64,000 nucleotides of DNA from Collinsella aerofaciens (GCF_015670745.1 NZ_JADPCH010000002.1:62001-126000), one strand, 5' to 3'. Positions 9,561 through 20,381 are shown, numbered from the stretch's first letter. Numbers and translations: made by a program. The notes: generated from the sequence alone by a model not told the origin.

Positions 9561-12275
9561 CTACTCGGTACGGGCAACCTGGTCGATGCGGTAACCCTCG
9601 ATCTGGTCGCCGGGCTTGATGTCCTGGAAGTTCTCCAGGCCAATGCCGCCCTCGGAACCGCTCTTGAGGCTCTTGGCCTCATCCTTGTAGTGACGCATCG
9701 AGGCGATCTTGCCGTTGAAGACCACGATACCGTCACGCACCAGGCGCACGGAGTCGGTCGCGGCGATCTCGCCCTCTTCGACGCGGACACCGGCGGCAAT
9801 GCCGACTTTGGGCACCTTGAAGGTGTCCAGTACGGTCGCGGTACCCGTGGAGACCTCGACCTCGGTGGGCTTGAGCATGCCGATACGAGCGGCGTCGAGC
9901 TCCTCGAGGCACTTGTAGATGACGTCGTAGCAACGAATCTCGACGCCCTCGCGCTCGGCAGCGGAGCGGGCCTTGCCGTCGGGACGCACGCCAAAGCCGA
10001 TGATGATGGCATTGGAGGCGTCTGCCAGGACGACGTCGGTCTCGTTGATAGCACCGACCGCGGAGTGAATCGTGTTGATGCGTACCTCGGACTGGTCCAT
10101 CTTGTCGAGCGAGTCCTGAAGGGCCTCGATGGAACCCTGGACGTCGGCCTTGATGATCAGGTTGAGCTCCTTGACCTCGGCGTCGGCGATGGTCTCGAAG
10201 AGGTTCTCGAGCGTGACATGCTTCACGCGGCTCTGCTCCTCGATACGGGCCTTGAGCGAACGCTCATCGGCCAGGGCGCGAGCCTCGCGCTCGTCCTCGA
10301 AAACGCGGAACTCGTCACCGGCGTTGGGCACGGACTGCAGGCCCAGGATCTCGACGGCGTCGGAAGGACCGGCCTCGGTGACGGCGTTGCCCTTGGGGTC
10401 GAGCATGGCGCGGACGCGGCCGTAGGTAAGGCCGGCGACCAGCGTATCGCCCACGTGCAGGGTACCGCGGGTCACGAGCACGGTAGCGACCGAGCCGCGG
10501 CCCTTGTCGAGCTTGGCCTCGAGGACGTTACCGGAGGCAAAGGTGTCGGGGTTGGCCTTGAGCTCAAGCACGTCAGCCTGGAGCAGCACGGTCTCGAGCA
10601 GGTCGTCGATACCGATCTTCTGCTTGGCCGAAATGTTGACGAACATGTTCTGTCCGCCCCACTCCTCGGGGATGATGCCGTACTCGGTGAGCTCCTGGCG
10701 CACGCGGTCGGGGTTGGCGCCCGGCTTATCGATCTTGTTAACGGCGACGACGATGGGTACGCCGGCGGCCTTTGCGTGGTTGATCGACTCGATGGTCTGG
10801 GGCATGACGCCGTCGTCGGCGGCGACGATCAGGATGACGATGTCGGTCACCTTGGCGCCACGGGCACGCATAGCCGTAAAGGTGGCGTGACCCGGGGTAT
10901 CGATAAAGGTGATCTTGCGGTCGTTGATCATGACCTGCGAAGCGCCGATGGCCTGCGTAATGCCGCCCGCCTCGCCGGCAGCAACGCCGGTGTGACGGAT
11001 GGCGTCGAGCAGCGACGTCTTACCGTGGTCGACGTGGCCCATGACGGTGACGACCGGGGCGCGCGGCTTAAGGTCGGCGGGATCGTCGTAGAACGAGAAG
11101 GTGTTCTCCTCCTCGGGGGTGATGATCTTGATCTGACGACCCAAGTCGTCGGCGACGAGCTCGACGAGGTCGTCGGACATGGACTGCGTCATGGTGAGCG
11201 GCGTACCCAGCAGGAACAGGCGCTTGATGATGTCGTTGGCCGGAACGTCGAGCGCCTCGGCAAGCTCCTGGACGGTAACGCCCTGGGAGACCTTGATGGC
11301 GTCGAGGTCCTCGGGGTTCACGCCCTGGGCCAGCGCCTCCTCTATCTTGCGCTCCTCCTGAGCCTTGGCAGCCTCGCGCTCGCGCTTCTCCTTGCGCTTC
11401 TTGCGGCGACCGGTGGACTCGCGAGAGGCCTCCTCGACGGCGGCACGAGCCTCCTCGAGCACCTTCTCGCGGCTGTACTCCTCGGCCTCGCGAGCCATGC
11501 GGCTGTAGTGGTCCTCTTCGTTGTTGTGACCGCCCTTGCGCTTCTTGCCCTTGCCCTGCTTGTCGGGGTTGGGGAAGTCCATGCCGGCAGCGACGTTGTT
11601 GCTGGCGTTGGTGCGATGGCTGTGCGGACGGCTCTCGGAGGCGTTGCGCTCGGAGTTGTTGTCGGAAGCGTTGCGATCGTTACGACGGCCACCGCGGCGG
11701 TCGTTGTTGCCGCCACGACGGTTACCGCGCTCGGCGGCGCGCTCGGCCTTGGCCTTGTCCTCGGCGTCCTTCTTCTCCTTGAGCACGGTCTCCTGTGCGG
11801 CGATCTGGTCGAGCAGCGAACGGAAACGCGAACCGGAGTCGGAAGCGGGAACGGCGCGGCGCTGGGCCTCGCGGGCAGCCTCCTCCTTCTCGCGGGCAAG
11901 GCGCTCCTGCTCGGCCTTCTTCTTGGCCTCGGCCTCGGCGCGGGCAGCCTCCTCGGCAGCCTGGGCTGCGGCAAACTGGCGACGCTCCTCCTCGCGGGCC
12001 TTCTCGGCGGCGATGCGCTCGCGCTCGGCCTCGGCAGCGCGTGCGGCCTCCTCGGCGGCAGCTGCCTGCTCCTCGGCCTGCTTGGCGGCCTCGACTTCCT
12101 GGGCGCGGGCCTCGATCACCGAGGCGAGCTGCTTGCGGACCATGGCGACATAAGCGTCCTCCAAGGTGGAGGAAGCGGACTTAGCGGGAATCTTCATATC
12201 GGCGAGATGACCCATCAGTTCCTTGGAGGTCATGCCGAACTCTTTGGCCAGGGTGGACACACGGACTTTTGCCAT
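9561..12275 (-). CDS. infB: Translation initiation factor IF-2
   Basis: A 904-residue GTPase that positions initiator tRNA. The N-terminal IF2-N fold ([20 protein letters not shown]) is followed by a very charged Ala/Glu/Arg region (about 55-300), then the G domain with [16 protein letters not shown], the DTPGHATF switch and [10 protein letters not shown], and the C-terminal fMet-tRNA-binding domains. The charged region makes a long antisense frame appear on the plus strand; I do not regard that as a gene. No ylxR gene lies between it and nusA, unlike the usual order. Confidence 0.97.
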   Translation of the reverse strand: MAKVRVSTLAKEFGMTSKELMGHLADMKIPAKSASSTLEDAYVAMVRKQLASVIEARAQEVEAAKQAEEQAAAAEEAARAAEAERERIAAEKAREEERRQFAAAQAAEEAARAEAEAKKKAEQERLAREKEEAAREAQRRAVPASDSGSRFRSLLDQIAAQETVLKEKKDAEDKAKAERAAERGNRRGGNNDRRGGRRNDRNASDNNSERNASESRPHSHRTNASNNVAAGMDFPNPDKQGKGKKRKGGHNNEEDHYSRMAREAEEYSREKVLEEARAAVEEASRESTGRRKKRKEKREREAAKAQEERKIEEALAQGVNPEDLDAIKVSQGVTVQELAEALDVPANDIIKRLFLLGTPLTMTQSMSDDLVELVADDLGRQIKIITPEEENTFSFYDDPADLKPRAPVVTVMGHVDHGKTSLLDAIRHTGVAAGEAGGITQAIGASQVMINDRKITFIDTPGHATFTAMRARGAKVTDIVILIVAADDGVMPQTIESINHAKAAGVPIVVAVNKIDKPGANPDRVRQELTEYGIIPEEWGGQNMFVNISAKQKIGIDDLLETVLLQADVLELKANPDTFASGNVLEAKLDKGRGSVATVLVTRGTLHVGDTLVAGLTYGRVRAMLDPKGNAVTEAGPSDAVEILGLQSVPNAGDEFRVFEDEREARALADERSLKARIEEQSRVKHVTLENLFETIADAEVKELNLIIKADVQGSIEALQDSLDKMDQSEVRINTIHSAVGAINETDVVLADASNAIIIGFGVRPDGKARSAAEREGVEIRCYDVIYKCLEELDAARIGMLKPTEVEVSTGTATVLDTFKVPKVGIAAGVRVEEGEIAATDSVRLVRDGIVVFNGKIASMRHYKDEAKSLKSGSEGGIGLENFQDIKPGDQIEGYRIDQVARTE

Positions 12276-12366
12276 ATGACTTCACCTACCCTTTCTGGCA
12301 CCTTGGGTGCCTAGAGACTGAACGAGCGTGGGAGACGCGCCGGGACCCGCCCGGCGCAACCGCGCG

Positions 12367-13614
12367 CTAGATCAGGTCCTCCGCATCATCGAAGGCGTCG
12401 GTGTCGTGGACACCGCAGAAACGGGAGCCGGGACGAGCCTGGTTTCGGCACTGGATGCCGTCCTCGGACACATACTCGCAGCGGCGGACGTCCTCGTCCT
12501 CCTCGTCACCGATCAGGTCGGCGGCGGGCTCCTCGTGAACGGGAACGTTCTTGAGGATGTCGGCGGCAAGCGTCTCGGACTTAATGTCGATGTGCCAGCC
12601 GGTCAGGCGCGCGGCGAGACGGGCGTTCTGGCCCTCCTTGCCGATGGCGAGGGACAGCTGGTCGTCGGGCACGATGACGCCGGCGTAGGCCTTCTCCTCG
12701 TCGATGAGGACGCGGGTGACCTTGGCGGGCGACAGGGCGTTGGCGACGTAGACGGCAGGATCGGCATCCCACAGGATGACGTCGACGCGCTCGCCACGGA
12801 GCTCGCCCACGACAGCGCGAACACGGCTGCCCTTGGGGCCGACGCAGGCGCCCACGGGATCCAGACGGTCGTCGAGCGAGTGGACGGCAACCTTGGAGCG
12901 CTGGCCGGGCTCGCGGGCGATCGACTTGATTTGGACGGTGCCCTCATAGATCTCGGGCACCTCCTGCTCAAACAGACGACGCATGAGCTCGGGGTGGGTA
13001 CGGGAGATGACAATCGGCGGACGGCTGTGCTCGCCACGAACCGGCTGCAGGTTGGAGTTGGGGTCGCGAACGTCGATGATCACGGCCTTGATGTGCTGGT
13101 TGTGCAGGTAGCGCTCGCCCATCGGACGCTCGTTGCGCTCGTTCTCGTAACGGCGCTGGTCGAAGTGCGGCAGCTCGGCCTCGACGCCCTCGCGAATCTT
13201 GACGATCGTGAAGTCGGGCGTGGACTGCAGCACGGTACCGCTGATGAGGTCACCGATGCGGCCGGAGAACTCCTCGTAGATCTGCTCGCGGGCGGAGTTA
13301 CGCACGATGGCGTTGATCTCGGCCTTGGCGTGCTGGGCAGCGATGCGGCTCGTATTCTTGGGGGTGACGTCGATCTCCTCGAACTCGGTGAAGTTGCCCT
13401 CCTCGTCCATGGAATCGTCGATCGGCTCCAGGCGGTAGACGTAGATCTTGCCGGTGGTGCGGTCGATGGTCACCTTGGCGCCCCACTCAAGATGCAGGAT
13501 CTCGGCATAGCTCTTGGCGAGCGACTGCTCCAGGCGGTCGATCAAGTAGAGCTGGTCGATGTGCTTCTCCTGGCAAAGCTCCATCAGGGCGGACATCATG
13601 TCGGATGCTGCCAT
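12367..13614 (-). CDS. nusA: Transcription termination/antitermination factor NusA with a Cys/His-rich tail
   Basis: A 415-residue NusA: N-terminal polymerase-binding domain, S1 domain (about 130-200) and two KH domains with [19 protein letters not shown] and [20 protein letters not shown]. It controls pausing and termination. After the KH domains the protein ends in a short segment with the pattern C-x9-C-x10-C-x2-H (ending SRFCGVH), which looks like a small zinc-binding knuckle of the kind called DUF5763; this is unusual for NusA. Its start is one base after the rimP stop. Confidence 0.95.
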   Translation of the reverse strand: MAASDMMSALMELCQEKHIDQLYLIDRLEQSLAKSYAEILHLEWGAKVTIDRTTGKIYVYRLEPIDDSMDEEGNFTEFEEIDVTPKNTSRIAAQHAKAEINAIVRNSAREQIYEEFSGRIGDLISGTVLQSTPDFTIVKIREGVEAELPHFDQRRYENERNERPMGERYLHNQHIKAVIIDVRDPNSNLQPVRGEHSRPPIVISRTHPELMRRLFEQEVPEIYEGTVQIKSIAREPGQRSKVAVHSLDDRLDPVGACVGPKGSRVRAVVGELRGERVDVILWDADPAVYVANALSPAKVTRVLIDEEKAYAGVIVPDDQLSLAIGKEGQNARLAARLTGWHIDIKSETLAADILKNVPVHEEPAADLIGDEEDEDVRRCEYVSEDGIQCRNQARPGSRFCGVHDTDAFDDAEDLI

Positions 13615-13615
13615 C

Positions 13616-14110
13616 TTACTTTCCTTCCTTCGCGGGCTTGAAGTCGTAGGTGGGCTTCAACTTGCACTTTTTAACATCAGAGAAATCGAGGGTAACGGAC
13701 TCGCCGTCCTCGAGCTCGAGGGTCACGTTCGTCTCGGTGGCGGCGGCAATCTTGCCGGCGTACTTGCGACGGCCCTCGGTGGCGGTGGAGGTGAGCTCAC
13801 AATTCTCGCCCACAAAGCGGGCAAAGTCGCACGGGCGGCGCAGCGGGCGCGCCATGCCCGGGCTCGACACCTCGAGCGTATAGCTCGAAGAGATGGGATC
13901 GAGCTCCTCAATCACATCGCCGACCCACTTTGTGTTGGCCGTGACGTCGTTGAGCGACAGGCTCTGACCCTCGGCACCCTCGATACGCACACGCACGCAG
14001 GGGGCCTTGGTGGCACCCACGAGCTCGACGTCGACGATATCGATATCGTGCTGGGGAGCGACGGCCTCGAGCGCGTCGATGATCGCCTGCTCGGTCTTGG
14101 TCTTGACCAT
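13616..14110 (-). CDS. rimP: Ribosome maturation factor RimP
   Basis: A 164-residue RimP, needed for 30S assembly. Family landmarks: IDIVDVELVGATKAPCVRVR, the DVTANTKWVGDVIEELDP helix and YTLEVSSPGMARPLRRPCDF. I placed the start at the ATG (14110) behind GGAGG seven bases upstream; in-frame codons further out would run through the promoter and leader hairpin. First gene of the rimP-nusA-infB operon, one base before nusA. Confidence 0.95.
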   Translation of the reverse strand: MVKTKTEQAIIDALEAVAPQHDIDIVDVELVGATKAPCVRVRIEGAEGQSLSLNDVTANTKWVGDVIEELDPISSSYTLEVSSPGMARPLRRPCDFARFVGENCELTSTATEGRRKYAGKIAAATETNVTLELEDGESVTLDFSDVKKCKLKPTYDFKPAKEGK

Positions 14111-14132
14111 TGCGGCACCTCCATCCATACAA

Positions 14133-14164
14133 AAAAGAAGCGGGGCCGAAACCCCACTTCTTTC
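14133..14164 (-). terminator. Intrinsic terminator in the rimP leader (likely attenuator)
   Basis: On the minus strand AAGAAGTGGGG pairs with CCCCGCTTCTT around a six-base loop and is followed by a T-run, only 23 bases before the rimP start. It lies downstream of a good promoter, so it would cut the transcript before the operon unless read through. Confidence 0.8.
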
Positions 14165-14188
14165 AATTACAACTTCATTTGCAAGCAA

Positions 14189-14217
14189 ACTATACCAATA
14201 GCTGCGGAAACGTGCAA
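14189..14217 (-). promoter_or_regulatory. Promoter of the rimP-nusA-infB operon
   Basis: Minus strand TTGCAC (14212-14217), a 17-bp spacer and TATAGT (14189-14194), close to the sigma-70 consensus. The predicted leader is about 72 nt and contains the terminator hairpin. Confidence 0.8.
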
Positions 14218-14302
14218 GCACAGTACGAACCTGCAGGTCAGCGGGAGCACAGGTTCTCCACAAGAATAGAACAATTGACCGCAGGCACCAGGACAGGTAC
14301 AT

Positions 14303-14340
14303 GAAAAACGAGGGGCGACCTAGCCGGATCGCCCCTCGCC
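14303..14340 (-). terminator. Intrinsic terminator after leuS
   Basis: Minus strand stem CGAGGGGCGA...TCGCCCCTCG with a loop of about 10 nt followed by TTTTT, starting 29 bp after the leuS stop. Confidence 0.88.
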
Positions 14341-14368
14341 TATAGCACGTCAGCTAAGCGCGCAGTGC

Positions 14369-16945
14369 TTACTTGACCACCAGGTTGACCAGCTTACCGG
14401 GCACGCAGATGGCCTTGACGACCGTCTTGCCCTCGAGCCACTTGGCGACGGCGGCCTCGGCGGCAGCCTGCATATCCTCATTAGAGGCATCGCGGGCAAC
14501 GTCGACGCGGCCGCGGACCTTGCCGAGCACCTGGACCACGATCTGCACCGTGTCCTCAACGGACTCGGCCAGATCGAACTCGGGCCAGGCGGCGGTATAG
14601 GCGTTGCCCTCGCAGCCGAGCGCCTCGTGCCACAGCTCGTCGGCCCAGAACGGGCAGATGGGGGCAAGGACGCTCACGATGTCCTTGGCCACGCCGTAGC
14701 ACAGCGCCTTGTCGCGGGCGGTACCCTCGGTGGCGTTGAGGTAGGCGCTCGCCGCGTTGACGAGCTCCATGACGGCCGAGATGGCGGTGTTGAACTGGCC
14801 GCGATCGAAGTCCTCGGTGCACTTGGCGATGGTGCGGTGACGCTCGCGATAGAGCTTCATCGCAACCTCATCGAGCGCGGACTTGTCGAAGGCCACGTTG
14901 GCATCGCCGGACTGGACGAGCTGCCAAACGATACGCCAGGCGCGCTTGATAAAGCGGTTGGCGCCCTCGACGGCCTTGGGATCCCAGTCGAAGTCCTTCT
15001 CGGGCGGGGCGATAAACAGGATCGCCAAACGCATGGTGTCGGCGCCGTAAGGTTCGATGACCGAGCTCGGGGGCACGACGTTACCCTTGGACTTGGACAT
15101 GGTGTCGCCGTTCTCGTCCTTGACCATGCCCTGGCACAGCAGGTTAGTGAAGGGCTCGTCCACGCTCAGCAGGCCCAGGTCGCGCAGTGCCTTGGTAAAG
15201 AAGCGGCTGTAGAGCAGGTGCAGAATGGCGTGCTCGATGCCGCCGATGTAGTTATCGACGGGCATCCAACGGTCGGCGGCCTCGCGGGAGAAGGGCAGCT
15301 CGGTGTTGTGCGGATCGGTATAGCGCAGGTAATACCAGCTGGAGCAGGTGAAGGTGTCCATGGTATCGGTCTCGCGCTTGGCCGGGCGGCCGCAGACCGG
15401 GCAGGTGGTCTCGTAGAAGTCCTTGCACTCGGCAAGGGTTTCGCCGGCGCCCAGGTCCAGGTTCTCGGGCAGCGTCACCGGCAGCTGATCCTCGGGCACG
15501 GGCACGATACCGCAGTGCTCGCAGTGGATGGCCGGGATGGGGTTGCCCCAATAGCGCTGACGGGAAATGAGCCAGTCGCGCAGACGGAACTCGACCTTGC
15601 GACGACCGCAGCCCATGGCCTCGAGGTCGGCCACGATCGCAGCCTCGCCCTCGGAGTGCTTACCGCCGCGCATGCCGGTGTACTTGCCGGACTGGACGAG
15701 CGTGCCCTCGGCAGCGTGGGCGCAATCCCAGTCGACGGTCTCGGCATGGAAGGTATCGATGGTCTCGCCGCTGGCCTCGACGGCAGCGCGATCGTCATCG
15801 TCCAGGATGATCGGCACGATCGGCAGGTCGTACTTGCGGGCGAACTCAAAATCGCGCTGGTCGCCACAGGGAACGGCCATGACGGCGCCGGTGCCGTAGT
15901 CTGCAACGACATAATCGGCAACCCACACGGGGACCTTCTCGCCGTTGACGGGGTTTACCACATAGCGCCCCGTGAAGGCACCGTGCTTCTCGAGGGTGCC
16001 CTGGGCACGCTCGACGGCAGAGATGTGTTTGGAGTCCTCGACGATCTTGGTGACGGCCTCCTCGTACTCCGTGCCCTCGACGAGCTCGTGCAGGCCGGCG
16101 TACTCGGGAGCCAGGACAAAGAAGGAGACGCCAAAAAGGGTATCGGCACGCGTGGTGAAGACGGTGATCTTGCCCTCATCGCCCTCGATGGGCTCGCCAT
16201 CCTGGTCGCACAGGGTAAAGTCGACCTCGGCGCCCTCGGAGCGACCGATCCAGTTAGCCTGCATCTGCTTGACGCGCTCGGGCCAGCCGGGGAGCTTCTC
16301 CAGGTCGTCGAGCAGCTCTTGGGAGTACTCGGTGATCTTGAAGTACCACTGCTCCAGGTCGCGCTTCTCGGGCTCGGTGCCGCAGCGCCAGCACTTACCC
16401 TCGGTGACCTGCTCGTTGGCCAGAACGGTCTTGCAGTTAGGACACCAGTTGACCGGGTTCTTCTTGCGGTAGACCAGGCCCTTTTCCCACAGCTTCTCAA
16501 AGATCCACTGACCCCAGCGGTAGTAGTCGGGGCTGCAGGTCTTGACCATGCGATCCAGATCGTAGGAGAAGCCCATGCGCTTCATCGTGGCGAGCGCCTG
16601 GTCCATGTTCTTATACGTCCAGGCGGCAGCCTGCGTATTGTGCTTGATGGCGGCGTTTTCGGCGGGCAGGCCAAAGGCGTCAAAGCCGATGGGGTGCAGC
16701 ACGTCGTAGCCGCGCATGCGGGCCTGACGGGCCATGGCATCGCCGATGGTATAGTTGCGTGCGTGGCCCATGTGCAGGTCGCCCGACGGATACGGGAACA
16801 TCTCGAGCACGTACTTCTTGGGCTTGCTGTCGTCGGTGTCGACGGCAAAGAGGTTGGAGTCCTCCCAGGCCTTCATCCACCGGGACTCGATGGCCTGCGC
16901 GTCGTAGGCAGGGATCTCGTCCTTATGATCTGTGCAATCGCACAT
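14369..16945 (-). CDS. leuS: Leucyl-tRNA synthetase
   Basis: An 858-residue class I synthetase charging tRNA-Leu. The HIGH motif reads [16 protein letters not shown] (about residue 55) and KMSKS reads [10 protein letters not shown] (about residue 625). The zinc-type CPNC and CWRC pairs and the editing CP1 insert lie between. AAAGGAG stands five bases before the ATG. No T-box specifier or antiterminator sequence is visible upstream; that interval instead holds palindromic elements. Confidence 0.97.
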   Translation of the reverse strand: MCDCTDHKDEIPAYDAQAIESRWMKAWEDSNLFAVDTDDSKPKKYVLEMFPYPSGDLHMGHARNYTIGDAMARQARMRGYDVLHPIGFDAFGLPAENAAIKHNTQAAAWTYKNMDQALATMKRMGFSYDLDRMVKTCSPDYYRWGQWIFEKLWEKGLVYRKKNPVNWCPNCKTVLANEQVTEGKCWRCGTEPEKRDLEQWYFKITEYSQELLDDLEKLPGWPERVKQMQANWIGRSEGAEVDFTLCDQDGEPIEGDEGKITVFTTRADTLFGVSFFVLAPEYAGLHELVEGTEYEEAVTKIVEDSKHISAVERAQGTLEKHGAFTGRYVVNPVNGEKVPVWVADYVVADYGTGAVMAVPCGDQRDFEFARKYDLPIVPIILDDDDRAAVEASGETIDTFHAETVDWDCAHAAEGTLVQSGKYTGMRGGKHSEGEAAIVADLEAMGCGRRKVEFRLRDWLISRQRYWGNPIPAIHCEHCGIVPVPEDQLPVTLPENLDLGAGETLAECKDFYETTCPVCGRPAKRETDTMDTFTCSSWYYLRYTDPHNTELPFSREAADRWMPVDNYIGGIEHAILHLLYSRFFTKALRDLGLLSVDEPFTNLLCQGMVKDENGDTMSKSKGNVVPPSSVIEPYGADTMRLAILFIAPPEKDFDWDPKAVEGANRFIKRAWRIVWQLVQSGDANVAFDKSALDEVAMKLYRERHRTIAKCTEDFDRGQFNTAISAVMELVNAASAYLNATEGTARDKALCYGVAKDIVSVLAPICPFWADELWHEALGCEGNAYTAAWPEFDLAESVEDTVQIVVQVLGKVRGRVDVARDASNEDMQAAAEAAVAKWLEGKTVVKAICVPGKLVNLVVK

Positions 16946-16968
16946 ATCAGCTCCTTTAATCTTAGCTG

Positions 16969-17087
16969 GGGTCGGGCGGCTTGGCTTTATTCGCTACTGC
17001 GGACAGTCCTGCGCAAGACGAAGAGCACATTAAGTGCTCTTCTTTGCGTGCGGAACTTGTAGCGAACAAAGCCAAGCCGCCCGACCC
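16969..17087 (+). repeat. Long structured palindromic element, copy A
   Basis: A 119-bp element between guaB and leuS. Outer perfect 20-bp arms (16969-16988 with 17068-17087), an inner arm TTCGCTAC/GTAGCGAA, and a terminal hairpin GAAGAGCAC-ATTAA-GTGCTCTTC (17020-17042). The unpaired segments TGCGGACAGTCCTGC and GTGCGGAACTTGTA are asymmetric and give it an orientation. The same layout and unpaired segments recur at 61314-61421 on the other strand. Confidence 0.8.
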
Positions 17088-17121
17088 TAAGGTTAACTTG
17101 ACTGATGATAGCAAATACGAC

Positions 17122-17156
17122 AAGCGAGATGCCTGCGACTTGCAGGCATCTCGCTT
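17122..17156. other. Perfect 15-bp hairpin between guaB and leuS
   Basis: AAGCGAGATGCCTGC, a five-base loop, and its exact complement. T-rich sequence follows on the plus side and a weaker one on the minus side, so it could end guaB transcription, but the T-run is poor. A smaller hairpin GTGGTTG-tgaat-CAACCAC lies beside it at 17169-17187. Confidence 0.5.
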
Positions 17157-17215
17157 TATCTAAATAACGTGGTTGTGAATCAACCACTAATTGTTACCCG
17201 CCCAAGCATGGTCGG

Positions 17216-17313
17216 GTTTTCCAAGTGCCGCAGATTGCCGTGAAAGAGGAGCGACGCGTACTTTCGAATGCGAGCGACGGTTTGAACGGCAAGGTGCGGT
17301 GCTTGGGAAAGCC
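17216..17313. repeat. Imperfect long palindrome just after guaB
   Basis: Nested arms TTTCCAAG/CTTGGGAAA, GCCGCA/TGCGG and TTGCCGT/ACGGCAA enclose a middle with two copies of GAGCGACG. It begins three bases after the guaB stop. It looks like another intergenic palindromic element of a different sequence family from copy A. Confidence 0.5.
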
Positions 17314-17315
17314 AC

Positions 17316-18827
17316 TTAGCGGTAGCTGACGCTCTGCTGGGAATCCTTGACGACTACGTCGTGGGCGCCGCCTTCGACGATGGAGGTGGAGCTGACCAGC
17401 GTTAGGCGCGCCTTTTCCTGGAGCTCGGGGATCGAGAGGGCACCGCAGTTGCACATCGTGGACTTGACCTTGTAGAGCGTGCCGCCCACACCATCCTTGA
17501 GGGAACCGGCGTAGGGAACGTAGGAGTCGACGCCCTCGACGAAGCTAAGCTTCGCGGCGCCGCCCAGGTCGTAGCGCTGCCAGTTGCGAGCACGCGCAGA
17601 ACCCTCGCCCCAGTACTCCTTCATGTACTGACCGTTCACGTTGACGCGCTCGGTCGGGCTCTCGTCAAAGCGGGCGAAGTAACGACCCAGCATCATAAAG
17701 TCTGCACCCATGGCAAGGGCGAGCGTCATGTGGTAATCGTAGACGATGCCGCCATCGGAGCACACGGGCACGTAGACGCCGGTCTCCTCGTAGTACTCGT
17801 CGCGAGCGCGGCAGACGTCGATCAACGCAGTGGCCTGGCCACGGCCGATACCCTTGGTCTCACGGGTAATGCAAATGGAACCGCCGCCGATACCGACCTT
17901 GATGAAATCGGCACCACAGTCAGCCAGGAAGCGGAAGCCCTCGGCGTCGACGACGTTACCGGCACCGACCTTGACGTCCTCGCCATAGTTGGCACGGATC
18001 CACTCGATGGTGCGCTTCTGCCACTCGCTGAAGCCCTCGGAAGAGTCGATGCACAGGACATCGGCACCAGCCTCGATGAGCAGCGGCACGCGCTCGGCAT
18101 AGTCGCGGGTGTTGATACCGGCGCCGACCATGTAGCGCTTGTCACCATCGAGCAGCTCGTTGGGGTTGGTCTTGTGACTGTCGTAGTCCTTGCGGAAGAC
18201 GATGCCCATGAGGTGATCGTTGTCGTCGACAATAGGCAGAGCGTTGAGCTTGTTATCCCAGATGACGTCGTTGGCAACCTTGAGGCTGATGTTCTTGTCG
18301 CCCACGATGAGCTGCTCACGCGGGGTCATGAACTCGGAGACCTTCGTCTGGTGGTCATCGCGACTGGGGCGATAGTCACGGCTGGTGACGATGCCCAGGA
18401 GCTTGCCCTTGGGAGTGCCGTCGTCGGTAACCGGCATGGTGGAGTGGCCGGTCTTCTCCTTGAGCTCAATGACCTGCTCCATGGTCATGTCGGGGGTCAG
18501 CGTGGAATCGGACTGAACGAAGCCGGCCTTGTGATCCTTGACGGCCTTGACCATAGCGGCCTCGGACTCGGCGCTCTGGGAACCGTAAATGAAGGACAGG
18601 CCACCCTCGGTAGCGAGCGCGACACCCATATCGACGCCCGAGACGGACTGCATGATGGCGGAAACCATGGGGATGTTCAGGGTGATTGCCGGCTTCTCAC
18701 CGCGCTTGAAGCGGGTCAGCGGCGTCTTAAGAGAGACGTTGTTGGGGATGCACTGCGAGGACGAGTAGCCAGGGACCAGCAGATACTCCGAAAACGTGTG
18801 GGACTCACCGGGAAAGAACGTAGCCAT
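17316..18827 (-). CDS. guaB: IMP dehydrogenase
   Basis: A 503-residue enzyme oxidising IMP to XMP in guanine nucleotide synthesis. The TIM barrel is split by two CBS domains (about 95-215). The active-site loop reads [20 protein letters not shown], with Cys conserved but Gly and Ile where most bacterial enzymes have Pro and Thr; the region [20 protein letters not shown] carries the usual IMP-binding Asp-Gly-Gly. The length slightly exceeds the common 488. Transcribed alone, with palindromes on its 3' side. Confidence 0.95.
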   Translation of the reverse strand: MATFFPGESHTFSEYLLVPGYSSSQCIPNNVSLKTPLTRFKRGEKPAITLNIPMVSAIMQSVSGVDMGVALATEGGLSFIYGSQSAESEAAMVKAVKDHKAGFVQSDSTLTPDMTMEQVIELKEKTGHSTMPVTDDGTPKGKLLGIVTSRDYRPSRDDHQTKVSEFMTPREQLIVGDKNISLKVANDVIWDNKLNALPIVDDNDHLMGIVFRKDYDSHKTNPNELLDGDKRYMVGAGINTRDYAERVPLLIEAGADVLCIDSSEGFSEWQKRTIEWIRANYGEDVKVGAGNVVDAEGFRFLADCGADFIKVGIGGGSICITRETKGIGRGQATALIDVCRARDEYYEETGVYVPVCSDGGIVYDYHMTLALAMGADFMMLGRYFARFDESPTERVNVNGQYMKEYWGEGSARARNWQRYDLGGAAKLSFVEGVDSYVPYAGSLKDGVGGTLYKVKSTMCNCGALSIPELQEKARLTLVSSTSIVEGGAHDVVVKDSQQSVSYR

Positions 18828-19020
18828 GTTTCTCCTTTTTCCATGCGACCGGTCGGCTGCAGGCCTCGTAGGACCCAGCCCAACCTTGGGCGCCCAATAC
18901 TGGGGAAGTATCTTAACGCACTTTGACTGCTACAATGCATGATTTAAGAAGAGCACACGAGGGTTTGACGCAGGCTATGCGTTTGCCCAGCAAACACTTT
19001 AGCGGGGAGACGTGGAGCAC

Positions 19021-19365
19021 ATGGAGTACAAGACGACGGCAAAGTTGGTCATTCAAGCGTGCGACAAGGATCTGCCGGGCGTGTTCGGCCACGGCTGCGT
19101 CTTGCTGCTGCAGGGTATTGCCCGCGAGCACTCGCTCAACCGCGCCGCCAAGAGCATGGGCATGGCGTATTCCAAGGCATGGCGCATTGTGAACGAGGCA
19201 GAAGGTCAGCTGGGCTGCAAGCTCATCGAGCGCGACGGCGCCCGCGGATCCACCCTCACCCCCGCCGGCGAGCGAGCCATAGCGGTCTACGAAGAGCTGC
19301 AGGCAGAGATCAACAACGTCATCGCCAACAAAGCAAACGACCTCATCGCCAGCATTAAAGAGTAG
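19021..19365 (+). CDS. ModE/LysR-type winged-helix regulator
   Basis: A 114-residue protein with a single winged helix: LLLQGIAREHSLNRAAKSMG then YSKAWRIVNEAEGQLGCKLI and the wing segment ERDGARGSTLTPAGER. This is the N-terminal domain of ModE (molybdate-responsive regulators) without the molybdate-binding part. The ATG at 19021 has GGGGAG 11 bases upstream; a GTG at 19012 is possible but too close to it. Its 3' end overlaps the convergent neighbour by 11 bp. The ligand is unknown. Confidence 0.8.
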   Translation: MEYKTTAKLVIQACDKDLPGVFGHGCVLLLQGIAREHSLNRAAKSMGMAYSKAWRIVNEAEGQLGCKLIERDGARGSTLTPAGERAIAVYEELQAEINNVIANKANDLIASIKE

Positions 19366-20359
19366 CTAATTTACGAAGGGCGTTGTCTAGGGCGGACGCT
19401 ACGACCAGGGGGTCGTCGGTGCCGGCGAAGAGGCGGATGGTGTTCCCCTGCTTGCCGCGTGGGGCCGAAAGGCGCGTCGTTGCACCGCCGGCGGGCGATG
19501 CGCGGAACTCCTCAGGCAAAGCATCAAAAAGCTTGCCCGCGCTACGCTCGATAAGGTCAAATTCAACTGCCGGGCCAAAGCCGTGCTCGAGGATTCCCGT
19601 TGCAACCGCATGGTCGGGATGCGAACTCAGCCCGGGATAGCGCACGTTGCGCACCATCTCGTTGGCGGCCAGATACTCGGCCAGCGCACGGGCGCGGTCG
19701 AAGTGTGCCTGCATGCGGGTATCGAGCGAGTCCAGCCCGCGCTCCAGCACACCAGCCTCGTCAGTAGGCAAACCAAGCTTGCCCAAGCCACAGCCCTCAA
19801 ACAGGACGTGCACGCACTCAGCCGCGGCATCCACACGATGGCGCTTGAACTGCGAGCGCGCGACCGATACGGCAACCAACTTGCGTGAAGCGTTACCGGC
19901 GCACACACGGTCGAGCGCTTCGAGCGACAGCACGGCACCCAAGCGCAACGGATCGCAGCCAAAAGCCGACGCCACGGTGTTGTCCACAACCAGCAGCGCA
20001 TGGGCCTCGCGAGCCGCTCGACCCAGCGTACGCAGATCGGGCACGCGCAGTCCAAACCCGCCGATGGAGTTGACGAACCACCACAGGTGCGGCCCCTCGG
20101 CATCAAACGAAGCATCAAAGACCTCGGACGCGGCGGTAAACGCATCGGCGGACGGCGAGCCCGCCAGCGCAACATCGCGGCCATCAAAGCCGTGCGCAAA
20201 TGCTTCGGTAAAGTCATCCGCAAAGGCCACCAGGCGGTCACCGGGACGCACAATCCCCAACAGAGACAGCGCCGCCGGAACATGCGAAGCCGCAAGCAAC
20301 CGCGCCTCACGCGCGCCGGTCCTCAAAGCCCAGGCCTCTTCTAGCCGCTGTACGCCCAT
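19355..20359 (-). CDS. Degenerate Cys/Met-metabolism PLP-fold protein
   Basis: A 334-residue protein related to cystathionine gamma-synthase/methionine gamma-lyase (fold type I). The cofactor-Asp strand is recognisable as ALLVVDNTVASAFGCDPLRL and the C-terminal end keeps TIRLFAGTDDPLVVASAL. The usual SATKY-GGH segment with the PLP lysine is replaced by an unlike stretch (near SRKLVAVSVARSQFKRH), so catalysis is doubtful. It is shorter than the usual 380-400 residues. The start at 20359 follows AAAGGAGGT by six bases. It may be a divergent lyase or a non-catalytic relative. Confidence 0.65.
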   Translation of the reverse strand: MGVQRLEEAWALRTGAREARLLAASHVPAALSLLGIVRPGDRLVAFADDFTEAFAHGFDGRDVALAGSPSADAFTAASEVFDASFDAEGPHLWWFVNSIGGFGLRVPDLRTLGRAAREAHALLVVDNTVASAFGCDPLRLGAVLSLEALDRVCAGNASRKLVAVSVARSQFKRHRVDAAAECVHVLFEGCGLGKLGLPTDEAGVLERGLDSLDTRMQAHFDRARALAEYLAANEMVRNVRYPGLSSHPDHAVATGILEHGFGPAVEFDLIERSAGKLFDALPEEFRASPAGGATTRLSAPRGKQGNTIRLFAGTDDPLVVASALDNALRKLATL

Positions 20360-20381
20360 ACGGCAACCTCCTTTCATTAAC

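Noticed and set aside
9690-12314. Long plus-strand open frame opposite infB
   Set aside because: Mirror of the repetitive, GC-rich infB codons; composition (Leu/Gly/Val runs) is that of an antisense shadow and no family is recognised.
14627-17062. Long plus-strand frame opposite leuS
   Set aside because: Antisense shadow of a clear leucyl-tRNA synthetase; no start site or domain.
16946-17315. T-box or other leader riboswitch for leuS
   Set aside because: No specifier loop or antiterminator core is seen, and the main element is on the opposite strand to leuS and recurs after valS.
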